DNA of 64,000 bases from Mesorhizobium muleiense. GTDB lineage: Bacteria; Pseudomonadota; Alphaproteobacteria; Rhizobiales; Rhizobiaceae. The position numbers and the translations under genes are program-made. Shown here piece after piece: positions 1 to 8,890 of the stretch; position 1 is the stretch's first letter, and each line of letters starts with the position of its first letter. Under the pieces are notes generated by a model. It worked only from the letters and a program-made list of their open reading frames with translations. It was not told the DNA's origin and did not search any database. The DNA lies in assembly GCF_900099905.1 (NCBI RefSeq), contig NZ_FNEE01000001.1, positions 731,091 to 795,090 on the forward strand, read 5' to 3'.

Positions 1-15
1 CGGTTGGTGCTGCTC

Positions 16-540
16 TCATTTCAGCATGCCGGCGACATGTTCGGCATGCTGTTCATGGCCCTGGAATAGCTTCAGGCCGGTCTCCAGCAGGCTCTTCAGT
101 TCGGCATTCTCGGCCGAGGGGATCAGCAGGGTTTCGAGCGCGCCGTTGACCTGCTTGTGATAGGCGACCTCGTTGTCGACATAGGCCTTGTCGAACGCGG
201 CGCCGTCGAGCTTGGCGAGCTTCGCCCGTTCCTCGTCCGCCACCTTGGTCAGCGCCTTGCTGGTGGCGTTGTCCTCTGGGGTCACGTTGAGCTTCTTGAC
301 CAGGTCAAGCGCTTGTTTGTTTACGGCTTCATGGTCTCGCACCATGTCTTTGGCGAAATCGAGAATCTCCTTGTTCTTCGATTTCTTCAGCGCTTGCACG
401 GCCGCCTCAACGTCAAGCACGCCGGCTGTGTAGGCGATGTGGGCGATCTGCGGGTCGCTCGGCTTGTCGGAGGCTTGCGCCAACGTCGCTGCGCTGAGCA
501 GGAAAAGCGCTGCCAGTGCGGTGGTCGATCGAATAAACAT
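16..540 (-). CDS. DUF4142 exported protein
   Basis: Predicted 174-residue exported protein. The start MFIRSTTALAALFLL begins a clear signal peptide ending near AQASD; an upstream in-frame start would spoil it. The mature part is helical and charged, with the DUF4142 look (ferritin-like, FAKDMVRDHEAVNKQ around residue 65, and a His-rich C-terminus HEQHAEHV). Family members are periplasmic, of unknown biochemical role, and are often linked to stress regulons. An ECF sigma gene lies just upstream on the same strand, and both genes carry the same promoter motif, so this is a likely target of that sigma factor (inference). Confidence 0.85.
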   Translation of the reverse strand: MFIRSTTALAALFLLSAATLAQASDKPSDPQIAHIAYTAGVLDVEAAVQALKKSKNKEILDFAKDMVRDHEAVNKQALDLVKKLNVTPEDNATSKALTKVADEERAKLAKLDGAAFDKAYVDNEVAYHKQVNGALETLLIPSAENAELKSLLETGLKLFQGHEQHAEHVAGMLK

Positions 541-594
541 GACGTTCTCCTTCGCCGGACGCGGTTGGCTCCGGGCATTTTCAGTTGACGATGT

Positions 595-623
595 TTGGAT
601 GCCGGAAGGGGGCAAACGTTCCC
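595..623 (-). promoter_or_regulatory. Putative ECF sigma promoter for the DUF4142 gene
   Basis: Read on the minus strand: GGGAAC, 16 bases, CATCCAA. The same layout (GGGAAC, 16 bases, CGTCCAA) stands before the adjacent sigma gene at 1365-1393. The position leaves a leader of about 50 bases before the start codon at 540. This is a comparison of two sites only; no transcription start is known. Confidence 0.6.
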
Positions 624-638
624 GGGAATTCGGGAAAA

Positions 639-1319
639 TCAGCTGGTAAAGCCAAGCCGCTGCATCACCGCGGCGGTCAGCCGTTCACACCGGCGGCCGG
701 CGAAGGGGAAGGCATCGAGCAGCACCGGGCCGATCTGATCGGCCAGCGCCTTGCGGACTAGGGCGCGGGCTCGGTGCAGCCGGGTCTTGACGGTTTCGGG
801 CCGCACATCGAGTAATTCGGCGGTCTCGTCTATGCTGAGACCCTCGATCACCCGCGCCACGAATACTGTCCGGTAGACATCGGGAAGTCGATCGGTCGCC
901 CGTTCGACAAGCTCGAGGATCTGCCGTTGCGCCATCATCCGCTCCGGATCGTCGCTGGGATTGAGGGGGAACTCGATGATTTCGGCTTGTAGATTTTGCG
1001 GCATCGCTACCGTTCGCCGCCTTTTGCGCAAACGCCCAAGCGCCTCGTTGATGACGATGCGTGACGGCCATGTGGCGAGAGAGGATTCGCCGCGAAAATC
1101 CCCGAGCTGGGCAAAGGCCCTGACATAGGCCTCCTGCACGATGTCTTCAGCCTCGCTGTCGTTGCGGACGACGCTGCGGGCGATACGATAGAGTCGCTGG
1201 TTGTGCATTTTGATAATCGTGTGGAAGGCTCCGCTCTCGCGCGCCAGCGCACGGCCGACAAGCTGCATCTCGCCAGATGCGGCGGGCATGACGGTCGCAG
1301 ATATGGCCGGTTTCCTCAT
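639..1319 (-). CDS. ECF-type RNA polymerase sigma factor
   Basis: 226-residue sigma-70 family protein of the extracytoplasmic-function type. Region 2 is seen around residues 40-100 (RIARSVVRNDSEAEDIVQEAYVR, broken here by memory of the family: the DIVQEAY core is typical) and region 4 around residues 140-190 (LPDVYRTVFVARVIEGL, then a helix-turn-helix ending VKTRLHRAR). No anti-sigma gene lies next to it, which is unusual for many ECF groups. An upstream promoter motif shared with the DUF4142 gene suggests autoregulation. The start at 1319 lacks a strong ribosome site, so a start a few codons downstream is possible. Confidence 0.9.
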   Translation of the reverse strand: MRKPAISATVMPAASGEMQLVGRALARESGAFHTIIKMHNQRLYRIARSVVRNDSEAEDIVQEAYVRAFAQLGDFRGESSLATWPSRIVINEALGRLRKRRRTVAMPQNLQAEIIEFPLNPSDDPERMMAQRQILELVERATDRLPDVYRTVFVARVIEGLSIDETAELLDVRPETVKTRLHRARALVRKALADQIGPVLLDAFPFAGRRCERLTAAVMQRLGFTS

Positions 1320-1364
1320 CGCGAGCCAATCTCATGACCGGAAGCAAATCCTCCGATCGAAACA

Positions 1365-1393
1365 TTGGACGGGCTAACCGCGAAAAGGTTCCC
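1365..1393 (-). promoter_or_regulatory. Putative autoregulatory ECF promoter
   Basis: On the minus strand GGGAAC, 16 bases, CGTCCAA. It matches the element before the DUF4142 gene in both boxes and in spacing and lies about 45 bases before the sigma start codon. Autoregulation is inferred from this match. Confidence 0.6.
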
Positions 1394-1421
1394 GAACATT
1401 TTTCCCGGCGGCCGGCACCGC

Positions 1422-2510
1422 TTACGCTGCCGCTTCCGCCAACGCCTTGTCGCCAGCTTGCGCGCGTGCCGTTGCGGCCAGCAGATCGGTCTGCGTGATG
1501 AGGCCGAGGATGTGCTGGTTGTCGTCTACGATGACGACGGCGTGGCTGCGGCCGTCGGTAAGCACCGGCAGGAGGCCCATGGCCGGCGCACTCGCCGAGG
1601 CAGTCGCCACGGCCTTTGTCACGCTTTTCACCGCTTGCGCCGCCCGCGCCAGTTCGCGCAGTCCGACGGCGCCGATAAGCTTGGCCTCCGCGTCGACGAC
1701 CGGCAGCATCCGGATATTGTGATCGAGCAGCAGTTGACGCGCCTCGTCGGCATCAGCATGCTCGTCCACGGCAATCACGTCGCGCGACATGATATCCTCG
1801 CACAGCAAGGTCCGGTGCGTGCGCACCATCGCCTGTAACTCCACCTGCCGCAGTAGCCGTTCGAGATCGTTGCGGTCGATGTCGAACGTCTCCTCCAAAG
1901 CGCCGAGCGCAGCATCGATGTCCTCGGGCCGGAAGCCGATACGCTCCTGCGCCGGTGGATCGATGGTGCCGTGGCTGTTCTTTGACGCAGCGGTGGTACC
2001 ATGCGGGTAGGTCCGTCGCGTCAGCTTGTGAAAACCGTATCCGAGCGCCACCAGCACGATCGAGTTCAATGCCACCGGCACGAACGGAAACAGGAAGCCG
2101 GCGTCGATGACGGCCGGGCCGCCGAACACCGCCGTCAGAGCCGCCGCGCCGCCTGGTGGATGTAGGCAGCGTGTGAACGACATCGCGGCGATGGCCAACG
2201 ATACCGCAATGCCCACCACAAGGACGGGCTCATGTATGAAACGCGCCACAATCACGCCGACGAGCGCCGATATGGTGTTGCCGCCGATGATCGACCAGGG
2301 TTGCGCCAACGGGCTCGCCGGCACTGCGAACAAAAGCACGGCCGAGGCACCCATCGGCGCCACGAGCAGCGGCACATGCGGGCCGCTGCCGAGCACGAGG
2401 CCACTGATCGCGCCGGTCAGCGCAATGCCGATCGTCGCACCGAAACAGGCGATCATGCGCTCGCGCAGTGTCGCGCCGGCCAGTATGGGAGAAAAAAGAC
2501 GAAAGGCCAT
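1422..2510 (-). CDS. HPP family membrane protein with CBS domain pair
   Basis: 362 residues from the start MAFRLFSPILAGATL. The first half holds four or more hydrophobic segments and the HPP-family signature (CLHPPGGAAALTAVFGG, about residues 115-130). The C-terminal half carries two CBS repeats: DIMSRDVIAVDEHADADEA near 230, and LPVLTDGRSHAVVIVDD near 315. HPP proteins are inner-membrane proteins, some linked to nitrite transport; CBS pairs usually bind adenosyl ligands as a sensor. The substrate here is unknown. It is downstream of the cystathionine lyase gene but 264 bases away, so co-transcription is uncertain. Confidence 0.85.
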   Translation of the reverse strand: MAFRLFSPILAGATLRERMIACFGATIGIALTGAISGLVLGSGPHVPLLVAPMGASAVLLFAVPASPLAQPWSIIGGNTISALVGVIVARFIHEPVLVVGIAVSLAIAAMSFTRCLHPPGGAAALTAVFGGPAVIDAGFLFPFVPVALNSIVLVALGYGFHKLTRRTYPHGTTAASKNSHGTIDPPAQERIGFRPEDIDAALGALEETFDIDRNDLERLLRQVELQAMVRTHRTLLCEDIMSRDVIAVDEHADADEARQLLLDHNIRMLPVVDAEAKLIGAVGLRELARAAQAVKSVTKAVATASASAPAMGLLPVLTDGRSHAVVIVDDNQHILGLITQTDLLAATARAQAGDKALAEAAA

Positions 2511-2774
2511 GGGTGCTCTGGGGTTTATCCCACTCTGGGGTTGATCCCCGAGGAGTGTTGAACTTTGAAACGCCTTGCAATGACGCCAGACTGCTGAATT
2601 CGAAAGCCAAACCAATCCGAGAAATAGCGGATTTGGGAAATATTGTTGCGCTACGCGGGTAGATCAGGCGAGGTCCGGCCGCCAGCCGGAGCAGCTACAC
2701 AGCGTGATCCGGCTAGTCTTTTCAAGAGGTTGAGCGCGTTTTCTGAATCGGTTTTGGAAGCTCGCTACCGTAGC

Positions 2775-3941
2775 TCAACCCGCCGCCGCGGCGAGGCCGC
2801 GCGCCAGATCGGCTGTGAGGTCCTCGACATCCTCGAGCCCGATTTGCAGGCGGATGAGCGGGCCGTCATAAGGCCCCTTGGCGACGACGCGGTCGCCGAG
2901 GAAGACCGGCACCGCAAGGCTCTCATAGCCGCCCCAGGAATAGCCGAGGCCGAATATCCTGAGCGCGTCGAGGAAGGCATGCTGCTGTTTCTGGCCGCCG
3001 CCCTTGAGCACGATCGAAAAAATGCCGCTCGAGCCGCAGAAGTCGCGCTTCCAGAGATCGTGGTCGGGATGGCTGGCAAGCGCTGGATGCAGCACCCGCG
3101 CCACGCCCGGCTGGCCCTCCAGCCAGCCGGCGATCGCCAGAGCGCTGCGCTGATGGTGGTCGAGGCGCACACCCATGGTGCGCAGGCCGCGCAGCACCTG
3201 ATAGACATCGTCCGGCCCGGCGCAGCAGCCCATCGTGTAAAATGTCTCGCAAAGCTGTTTCCAGCAGGCCTTGTTGGCCGACGCCGTGCCGAGCAGCACG
3301 TCGGAATGGCCGGCCGGATATTTCGTCGCCGCATGGATCGAGATGTCGACGCCATAGTCGAGCGGGCGGAAGTAGAGCGGCGTCGCCCAGGTATTGTCCA
3401 TCATCACGATCGCACCTGCGGCGTGTGCCGCGCTGGAAATGGCCGGTATGTCCTGCACCTCGAAAGTGTTGGAGGCCGGCGATTCGGTGAACACGACCCT
3501 GGTGTTGGATTTGATCAGCGCCGCTATACCGGCGCCGACATGCGGATCGTAATATTCGACCTCGACGCCTAGCCGTTTCAGCATCGTGTCGGCGAAATTG
3601 CGGGTCGGGTGATAGACGGAATCGACAATCAGGACATGGTCGCCCGCCGACAGGAAGGCGAGCAGCGGCACTGTCACCGCCACCAGGCCGGAGGGCACCA
3701 CAATCGTGCCGGCCGAGCCTTCCAGTCCGTCGATGGCGCTGGCAAGCGCGTCGGTGGTCGGCGTGCCGCGCGTGCCGTAGGTGTATTTCTGGCCGCGTGC
3801 CGCCATCGTCGCCGCGTTGGGAAAGAGCACGGTCGAGGCATGCACGACCGGCGGGTTGATGAAGCCGAAATAGTCATGCGGATTGTTGCCCGAGTGGGCA
3901 AGCCGCGTGTTGATGCCCATTTCATTGCCGTCTTTTGCCAT
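2775..3941 (-). CDS. metC: Cystathionine beta-lyase
   Basis: 388-residue PLP enzyme of the Cys/Met metabolism family. It cleaves cystathionine to homocysteine, pyruvate and ammonia in the cytoplasm. Seen: the substrate/PLP loop YTYGTRGTPT near residue 55, the PLP-contacting Asp182 in MMDNTWATP, and the Schiff-base Lys207 in HAATKYPAGHSD. Length matches the family. The start MAKDGNEMG was chosen; the in-frame extension to 4007 has poor coding character. Cystathionine gamma-lyase-like activity cannot be excluded by sequence reading alone. Confidence 0.9.
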   Translation of the reverse strand: MAKDGNEMGINTRLAHSGNNPHDYFGFINPPVVHASTVLFPNAATMAARGQKYTYGTRGTPTTDALASAIDGLEGSAGTIVVPSGLVAVTVPLLAFLSAGDHVLIVDSVYHPTRNFADTMLKRLGVEVEYYDPHVGAGIAALIKSNTRVVFTESPASNTFEVQDIPAISSAAHAAGAIVMMDNTWATPLYFRPLDYGVDISIHAATKYPAGHSDVLLGTASANKACWKQLCETFYTMGCCAGPDDVYQVLRGLRTMGVRLDHHQRSALAIAGWLEGQPGVARVLHPALASHPDHDLWKRDFCGSSGIFSIVLKGGGQKQQHAFLDALRIFGLGYSWGGYESLAVPVFLGDRVVAKGPYDGPLIRLQIGLEDVEDLTADLARGLAAAAG

Positions 3942-4370
3942 TGCGCTTCGCCTCTGATGAAGCGCTAGCCATAGTGCGGCGGCATTGGCCACGCAACCGT
4001 TCGCCATCCGCCAGCCGGCGGACTGGTTGTGCCAATCGCTCCGATGGCATTCAGGCGCGCGGCGCTGTCTCGCCGAAGAAGGATTTCAGAAGCCAGCTCC
4101 GATTCGCGTTGGCCGGACCTGCAGTTGCTGGCTAATTTTCGGGCGCGTTTGTCTGCAATTCAGGCATTTGCGGCAAATGGTTTGAAACTCTTTGGGTTTC
4201 GGTCATTTTCCTTGACCTCACTGTGATAATCGCCTTCGATGCAGCTCGTGAATGGGAGGCAGCGCGTCGGTTGCGATGCGGGTTCCGGTAATGGGCCGGA
4301 ACGGGAAGCTGCGTTCACACGGAAAAAAAGTCAGGTTCGCCTGAAAAAAACAGAAAAGGGTCTGTGGGTT
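3942..4370 (+). other. Divergent intergenic region with aapJ leader hairpin
   Basis: 429 bases without a gene between divergent metC and aapJ; promoters for both should lie here. A small hairpin, TCAGG-TTCG-CCTGA at 4331-4344, is flanked by A-runs about 27 bases before the aapJ start. On the opposite strand the same element reads as a short stem followed by a T-run, so it could stop antisense transcription. No operator of a known regulator was recognised. Confidence 0.5.
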
Positions 4371-5399
4371 ATGAAACACATTGCAATCGGCATTCTGGGC
4401 GCCGCCACGCTTGGATTGGTGGCTTCGGCCGCGTCGGCGGCCACGCTCGACGACGTCAAGGCCAAGGGCTTCATCCAATGCGGCGTGTCGACCGGTCTGG
4501 CCGGCTTCTCGGCGCCGGATGACAAGGGCGACTGGCAAGGCATCGATGCGGACTTCTGCCGCGCTGTCGCGGCCGCCGTGTTCGGCGATGGCACCAAGGT
4601 CAAATTCACGCCGCTCAGCGCCAAGGAACGCTTCACCGCACTGCAGTCAGGCGAGATCGACGTCCTGTCGCGCAACACCACCTGGACCATCAACCGCGAT
4701 ACGGCGCTTGGTCTGAACTTCGTCGGTGTCACCTATTATGACGGACAGGGCTTCATGATCAACGCCAAGAAGCTGCCGGGGGTGAATTCCGCGCTGCAGC
4801 TTTCGGGCGCGGCGGTCTGCGTGCAGAGCGGCACCACGACCGAACTCAACCTCGCCGACTACTTCAAGACGAACAAGATGGAGTACAGCCCGGTCGTCTT
4901 CGAACAGCTGTCAGAGGTCGACGCGGCCTATGACGCCGGCCGTTGCGATGTCTACACCACCGACCAATCAGGTCTCTACGGCATCCGGCTGACGCTGGGC
5001 GCGCCCGCCGACCACGTCGTGCTGCCTGAGATCATCTCCAAGGAACCGCTCGGACCGGCCGTGCGCCAGGGCGACGATCAGTGGTACCACATCGTCAAGT
5101 GGACCTATTTTGCGCTGCTGCAGGCAGAGGAACTCGGCATCACCAAGGCCAATGTCGAGGAAATGAAGGCCTCGGAAAATCCCGAGATCAAGCGCGTGCT
5201 CGGCCAGGAGGCCGATACCAAGATCGGCACCGATCTCGGCGTCTCCAACGACTGGGTCGTCAACATCGTCAAGGCCGTCGGCAATTACGGCGAAATGTTC
5301 GAACGCAATGTCGGGTCGGGCAGCCCGCTGAAGATCGCGCGCGGCATCAACGCGCTGTGGACCAAGGGCGGTCTGCAATACTCTCCGCCGATCCGCTGA
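4371..5399 (+). CDS. aapJ: General L-amino acid ABC transporter, periplasmic binding protein
   Basis: 342 residues, starting MKHIAIGILGAATLG with a signal peptide cleaved near ASAATLDDV. It has the family-3 solute-binding fold for polar amino acids (GVSTGLAGFSAPDDKGDWQG, then DADFCRAVAAAVFGD). It delivers L-amino acids to the membrane complex encoded directly downstream. Length and gene order match rhizobial AapJQMP. An AAAAGGG sequence before the start may serve as the ribosome site. Confidence 0.93.
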   Translation: MKHIAIGILGAATLGLVASAASAATLDDVKAKGFIQCGVSTGLAGFSAPDDKGDWQGIDADFCRAVAAAVFGDGTKVKFTPLSAKERFTALQSGEIDVLSRNTTWTINRDTALGLNFVGVTYYDGQGFMINAKKLPGVNSALQLSGAAVCVQSGTTTELNLADYFKTNKMEYSPVVFEQLSEVDAAYDAGRCDVYTTDQSGLYGIRLTLGAPADHVVLPEIISKEPLGPAVRQGDDQWYHIVKWTYFALLQAEELGITKANVEEMKASENPEIKRVLGQEADTKIGTDLGVSNDWVVNIVKAVGNYGEMFERNVGSGSPLKIARGINALWTKGGLQYSPPIR

Positions 5400-5462
5400 T
5401 CGAAATGTGATCCGGGAGGCAGATCGTCTGCCTCCCGGTTTCTCTTTCCAGGGGATGGTCGA

Positions 5463-6650
5463 ATGGCATCGCAGGAAATTCTTCGCGAGGAGCCAAGCCG
5501 CGGCTCCTTCATCAATGATCCAAAGGTCCGCGGCATAGTCTTCCAGGCGGTGGTCGTCATCGTGCTGGTTGCGTTGGTCTGGTGGATCGTCCAAAACACC
5601 ATAGACAATCTGACGCGCCTGCGCATTGCGTCAGGCTTCGGCTTCCTCAGGGGCCGCGCCGGCTTCGACATCAGTGACAGCGCCATCGCCTATTCGTCGG
5701 ATTCGACCTATGGCCGCGCCATTGTGGTCGGCTTCGTCAACACGCTCATCGTTGCCGCCGCCGGCATCGTCACCGCCACCATCATCGGCTTTATCCTTGG
5801 CGTCGGCCGGCTTTCGCACAACTGGCTGATCCGCAAGATCTGCATGGTCTATGTCGAGGTCTTTCGCAACATCCCGCCGCTGCTGGTCATCTTCTTCTGG
5901 TATTCCGGCGTGCTTTCGGTGCTGCCGCCGCCGCGTGAAAGCATCAATTTGCCGTTCAGCTCCTTTCTCAACCAACGCGGCTTTTATTTTCCACGCGCCG
6001 TGTGGGGCGAAGGCTCCTGGCTGATCCTGGTTGCTTTGCTTCTCGGCATCGCCATGGCGTGGTTCGTCGCCCGCAAGGCGCGTCAGCGGCAGATGGCGAC
6101 CGGCCAGCAATTCCCTGTGTTCTGGACATCGGCGGCTTTGATCATCGGCTTGCCGTTGCTGGCCTACGCGCTCAGCGGCTTCCCGCTGAGCTTCGATTAT
6201 CCAAAGCAATCGACCTTCAACCTGACTGGCGGCTTTCAGGTCAAGCCGGAGTTCCTGTCGCTCTACCTGGCGCTGTCCTTCTATACGGCGGCCTTCATCG
6301 CCGAAATCGTGCGGGCCGGCATCATGGGCGTCAATAAGGGTCAGACCGAGGCAGCCGGTGCGCTCGGGCTGCGGCCGGGATCGATCCTGCGGCTTGTCGT
6401 CATTCCGCAAGCCATGCGGATCGTCATTCCGCCGCTGACCAGCCAATATCTGAACCTGACCAAGAACTCGTCGCTGGCCATCGCCATCGGCTACCCGGAT
6501 CTGACGGCGACGACCGGCACGGTGCTGAACCAGACCGGCCAGGCTATCGAGTGCGTGCTGATCATGATGGTGGTCTATCTCGCACTCAGCCTGTTGACGT
6601 CGGCGGTCATGAACGTGGTCAACGCCAGAATGGCGCTGGTGGAGAGGTAG
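5463..6650 (+). CDS. aapQ: General L-amino acid ABC transporter, permease
   Basis: 395-residue inner-membrane permease with about eight hydrophobic segments. The ATPase-contact loop lies near residues 280-320 ([22 protein letters not shown], shortened: core [14 protein letters not shown]). Large size compared with ordinary HisM-type permeases is usual for AapQ. It follows aapJ by 63 bases and aapM by 4 bases, in one operon. Confidence 0.92.
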   Translation: MASQEILREEPSRGSFINDPKVRGIVFQAVVVIVLVALVWWIVQNTIDNLTRLRIASGFGFLRGRAGFDISDSAIAYSSDSTYGRAIVVGFVNTLIVAAAGIVTATIIGFILGVGRLSHNWLIRKICMVYVEVFRNIPPLLVIFFWYSGVLSVLPPPRESINLPFSSFLNQRGFYFPRAVWGEGSWLILVALLLGIAMAWFVARKARQRQMATGQQFPVFWTSAALIIGLPLLAYALSGFPLSFDYPKQSTFNLTGGFQVKPEFLSLYLALSFYTAAFIAEIVRAGIMGVNKGQTEAAGALGLRPGSILRLVVIPQAMRIVIPPLTSQYLNLTKNSSLAIAIGYPDLTATTGTVLNQTGQAIECVLIMMVVYLALSLLTSAVMNVVNARMALVER

Positions 6651-6654
6651 CGAC

Positions 6655-7812
6655 ATGCAGGAGCACGATCTTTCCTTCGTCCGCGTCGAAATGGCGCTGG
6701 CACAGTCGGCGCCTGCAAGCGAGCGCGGCCTGGGCGCCTGGATACGCAAGAACCTGATTGCGTCGACCGGTGACACGATCCTGACCATCATCGGCATCGT
6801 GCTGGTCGCGATGATCCTGCCGCAACTGATCAGCTGGGCCTTCATCAACGCCCAATGGACCGGCGCGGACCGTACCTTTTGCGCCACGGCGGCACAGGGC
6901 GGCGTCCAGCCGGACGGCTGGTCCGGCGCCTGTTGGGCCTTCGTCAACGCCAAGTTCGGCCAGTTCATGTTCGGCCGCTATCCGATCGATGAGCGCTGGC
7001 GGCCGATCCTGGTCGCCATCCTGTTCGTGGCGCTTCTGGTGCCGCTGCTCATCCCGAAGGTGCCGCGCAAGGGGCTGAACGCCATCTTGTTCTTCGGGGC
7101 GCTGCCGATCTTTGCCTTCATCCTGCTGGTTGGTGGCGTGTTCGGCCTGCCGCATGTCGAAACCCCGCTATGGGGAGGGCTGCTGGTGACGCTCACCCTG
7201 TCCTTCGTCGGTATTGCCGTGTCGCTGCCGCTCGGCATCGTGCTGGCGCTCGGCCGGCGCTCGAAGATGCCGATCGTCAAGATGCTGTGCGTCATCTTCA
7301 TCGAGACGGTGCGCGGCATCCCGCTGATCACCGTGCTGTTCATGGCCAGCGTCATGCTGCCGCTGTTCCTGCCGGCCGGCGTCAGCTTCGACAAGTTCCT
7401 GCGCGCGCTGATCGGTGTTTCGCTCTTTGCCGCTGCCTATATGGCCGAAGTGGTGCGGGGCGGCCTGCAGGCGATCCCCAAGGGCCAGTATGAAGGTGCG
7501 GATTCGCTCGGCCTCGGTTACTGGCAGAAAATGGGCCTGATCGTGCTGCCGCAGGCGCTGAAGCTGGTCATTCCCGGCATCGTCAATACCTTCATTGGCA
7601 TGTTCAAGGACACCAGCCTGGTTTCGATCATCTCGATGTTCGACCTGCTCGGCGTCGTCAAACAGAATTTTAACGACCCCCACTGGGCAACGCCGCAAAC
7701 GGCCAGGTCCGGCCTGGTGTTCGCTGCCTTTGTCTTCTGGCTGTTCTGTTTCGGCATGTCGCGCTATTCGATGTTCACGGAACGCCGGCTCGACACCGGC
7801 CACAAGCGCTAA
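6655..7812 (+). CDS. aapM: General L-amino acid ABC transporter, permease
   Basis: 385-residue second permease subunit. It has a hydrophilic N-terminus of about 35 residues, then several membrane segments, and the conserved cytoplasmic loop [18 protein letters not shown] near residue 280. GGAGAGG lies just before the start codon. It should pair with AapQ to form the translocation channel. Confidence 0.92.
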   Translation: MQEHDLSFVRVEMALAQSAPASERGLGAWIRKNLIASTGDTILTIIGIVLVAMILPQLISWAFINAQWTGADRTFCATAAQGGVQPDGWSGACWAFVNAKFGQFMFGRYPIDERWRPILVAILFVALLVPLLIPKVPRKGLNAILFFGALPIFAFILLVGGVFGLPHVETPLWGGLLVTLTLSFVGIAVSLPLGIVLALGRRSKMPIVKMLCVIFIETVRGIPLITVLFMASVMLPLFLPAGVSFDKFLRALIGVSLFAAAYMAEVVRGGLQAIPKGQYEGADSLGLGYWQKMGLIVLPQALKLVIPGIVNTFIGMFKDTSLVSIISMFDLLGVVKQNFNDPHWATPQTARSGLVFAAFVFWLFCFGMSRYSMFTERRLDTGHKR

Positions 7813-7833
7813 GAACAAAAAAGGGAACCTTCC

Positions 7834-8637
7834 ATGACAATAGAAAATGCAGTCAGCGCGGAAGAGATCAAGGTCAATGCCGCCAAGATGCAGGTTTCCA
7901 CCACCGATGTCGCCATCGACATCATCGCCATGCACAAATGGTACGGCGAATTCCATGTGCTGAAGGACATCAACCTGAAGGTGATGCGCGGCGAGCGCAT
8001 CGTCATTTGCGGCCCTTCGGGCTCGGGCAAATCGACGATGATCCGCTGCATCAACCGGCTGGAAGAGCACCAGAAGGGCAAGATCATCGTCGACGGCAAG
8101 GAATTGACCAACGATCTCAAGAAGATCGACGAGGTGCGCCGCGAGGTCGGCATGGTGTTCCAGCACTTCAACCTGTTCCCGCATTTGACCATCCTGGAAA
8201 ACTGCACGCTGGCGCCGATCTGGGTGCGCAAGACGCCGAAGAAGCAGGCCGAGGAAATCGCCATGCACTTCCTCACGCGCGTCAAGATTCCGGAACAGGC
8301 CAACAAATATCCCGGTCAGCTTTCCGGCGGCCAGCAGCAGCGCGTCGCCATCGCCCGCTCGTTGTGCATGAATCCGCGCATCATGCTGTTCGACGAGCCG
8401 ACCTCGGCGCTCGATCCCGAAATGATCAAGGAAGTGCTGGAGACGATGGTTGGCCTCGCCGAAGAGGGCATGACCATGCTCTGCGTCACCCACGAGATGG
8501 GCTTTGCACGCAAGGTCGCCAACCGGGTGATCTTCATGGACCAGGGCCAGATCGTCGAGCAGAACACGCCAGCCGAGTTCTTCGACAATCCGCGCCACGA
8601 GCGCACAAAACTGTTCCTGTCGCAAATCCTGCACTGA
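7834..8637 (+). CDS. aapP: General L-amino acid ABC transporter, ATPase
   Basis: 267-residue ABC ATPase. Walker [10 protein letters not shown] is near residue 60, the Q-loop is in [10 protein letters not shown], the signature is LSGGQQQR near 165, and Walker B is [12 protein letters not shown] near 185. The ~30-residue stretch before the ABC domain is typical of AapP. It is the last gene of the operon and is followed by a strong terminator. Confidence 0.94.
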   Translation: MTIENAVSAEEIKVNAAKMQVSTTDVAIDIIAMHKWYGEFHVLKDINLKVMRGERIVICGPSGSGKSTMIRCINRLEEHQKGKIIVDGKELTNDLKKIDEVRREVGMVFQHFNLFPHLTILENCTLAPIWVRKTPKKQAEEIAMHFLTRVKIPEQANKYPGQLSGGQQQRVAIARSLCMNPRIMLFDEPTSALDPEMIKEVLETMVGLAEEGMTMLCVTHEMGFARKVANRVIFMDQGQIVEQNTPAEFFDNPRHERTKLFLSQILH

Positions 8638-8657
8638 CCGCTGTCAGCAAATCAAAT

Positions 8658-8687
8658 GAGCCCGGCCGAAACCCGGCCGGGCTCTTT
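8658..8687 (+). terminator. Rho-independent terminator of aapJQMP
   Basis: A 10-bp GC-rich stem, GAGCCCGGCC paired with GGCCGGGCTC across a 7-base loop, followed by TTT. It starts 20 bases after the aapP stop codon. Confidence 0.8.
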
Positions 8688-8716
8688 GCTGTGTGCGCCG
8701 CCAGAAGCGCCTCATT

Positions 8717-8886
8717 CCTTCCCACCCCCCTCTGGCCTGCCGGCCATCTCCCCCGCAAGGGGGGAGATCAGCAGCTTCGGCGCTCCGCTCACTCCTGCAA
8801 CGTTGGAGATTGGCGAAGGCTGCTGTGACGGCCAATCTCCCCCCTTGCGGGGGAGATGTCCGGCAGGACAGAGGGGGGTGGGAAGG
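8717..8886. repeat. Long palindromic intergenic repeat, type B
   Basis: About 170 bases. It begins CCTTCCCACCCCCCTCTG and ends with the reverse complement (CAGAGGGGGGTGGGAAGG). Each arm also holds a smaller palindrome built on ATCTCCCCC-GCAA-GGGGGAGAT. A second, rearranged copy is at 44527-44720. It lies between convergent aapP and the monooxygenase gene. Confidence 0.85.
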
Positions 8887-8890
8887 ATCG

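Noticed and set aside
2620..2774. A tRNA or small RNA in the gap before metC.
   Set aside because: No cloverleaf or conserved tRNA arms could be folded by eye; a covariance search would be decisive.
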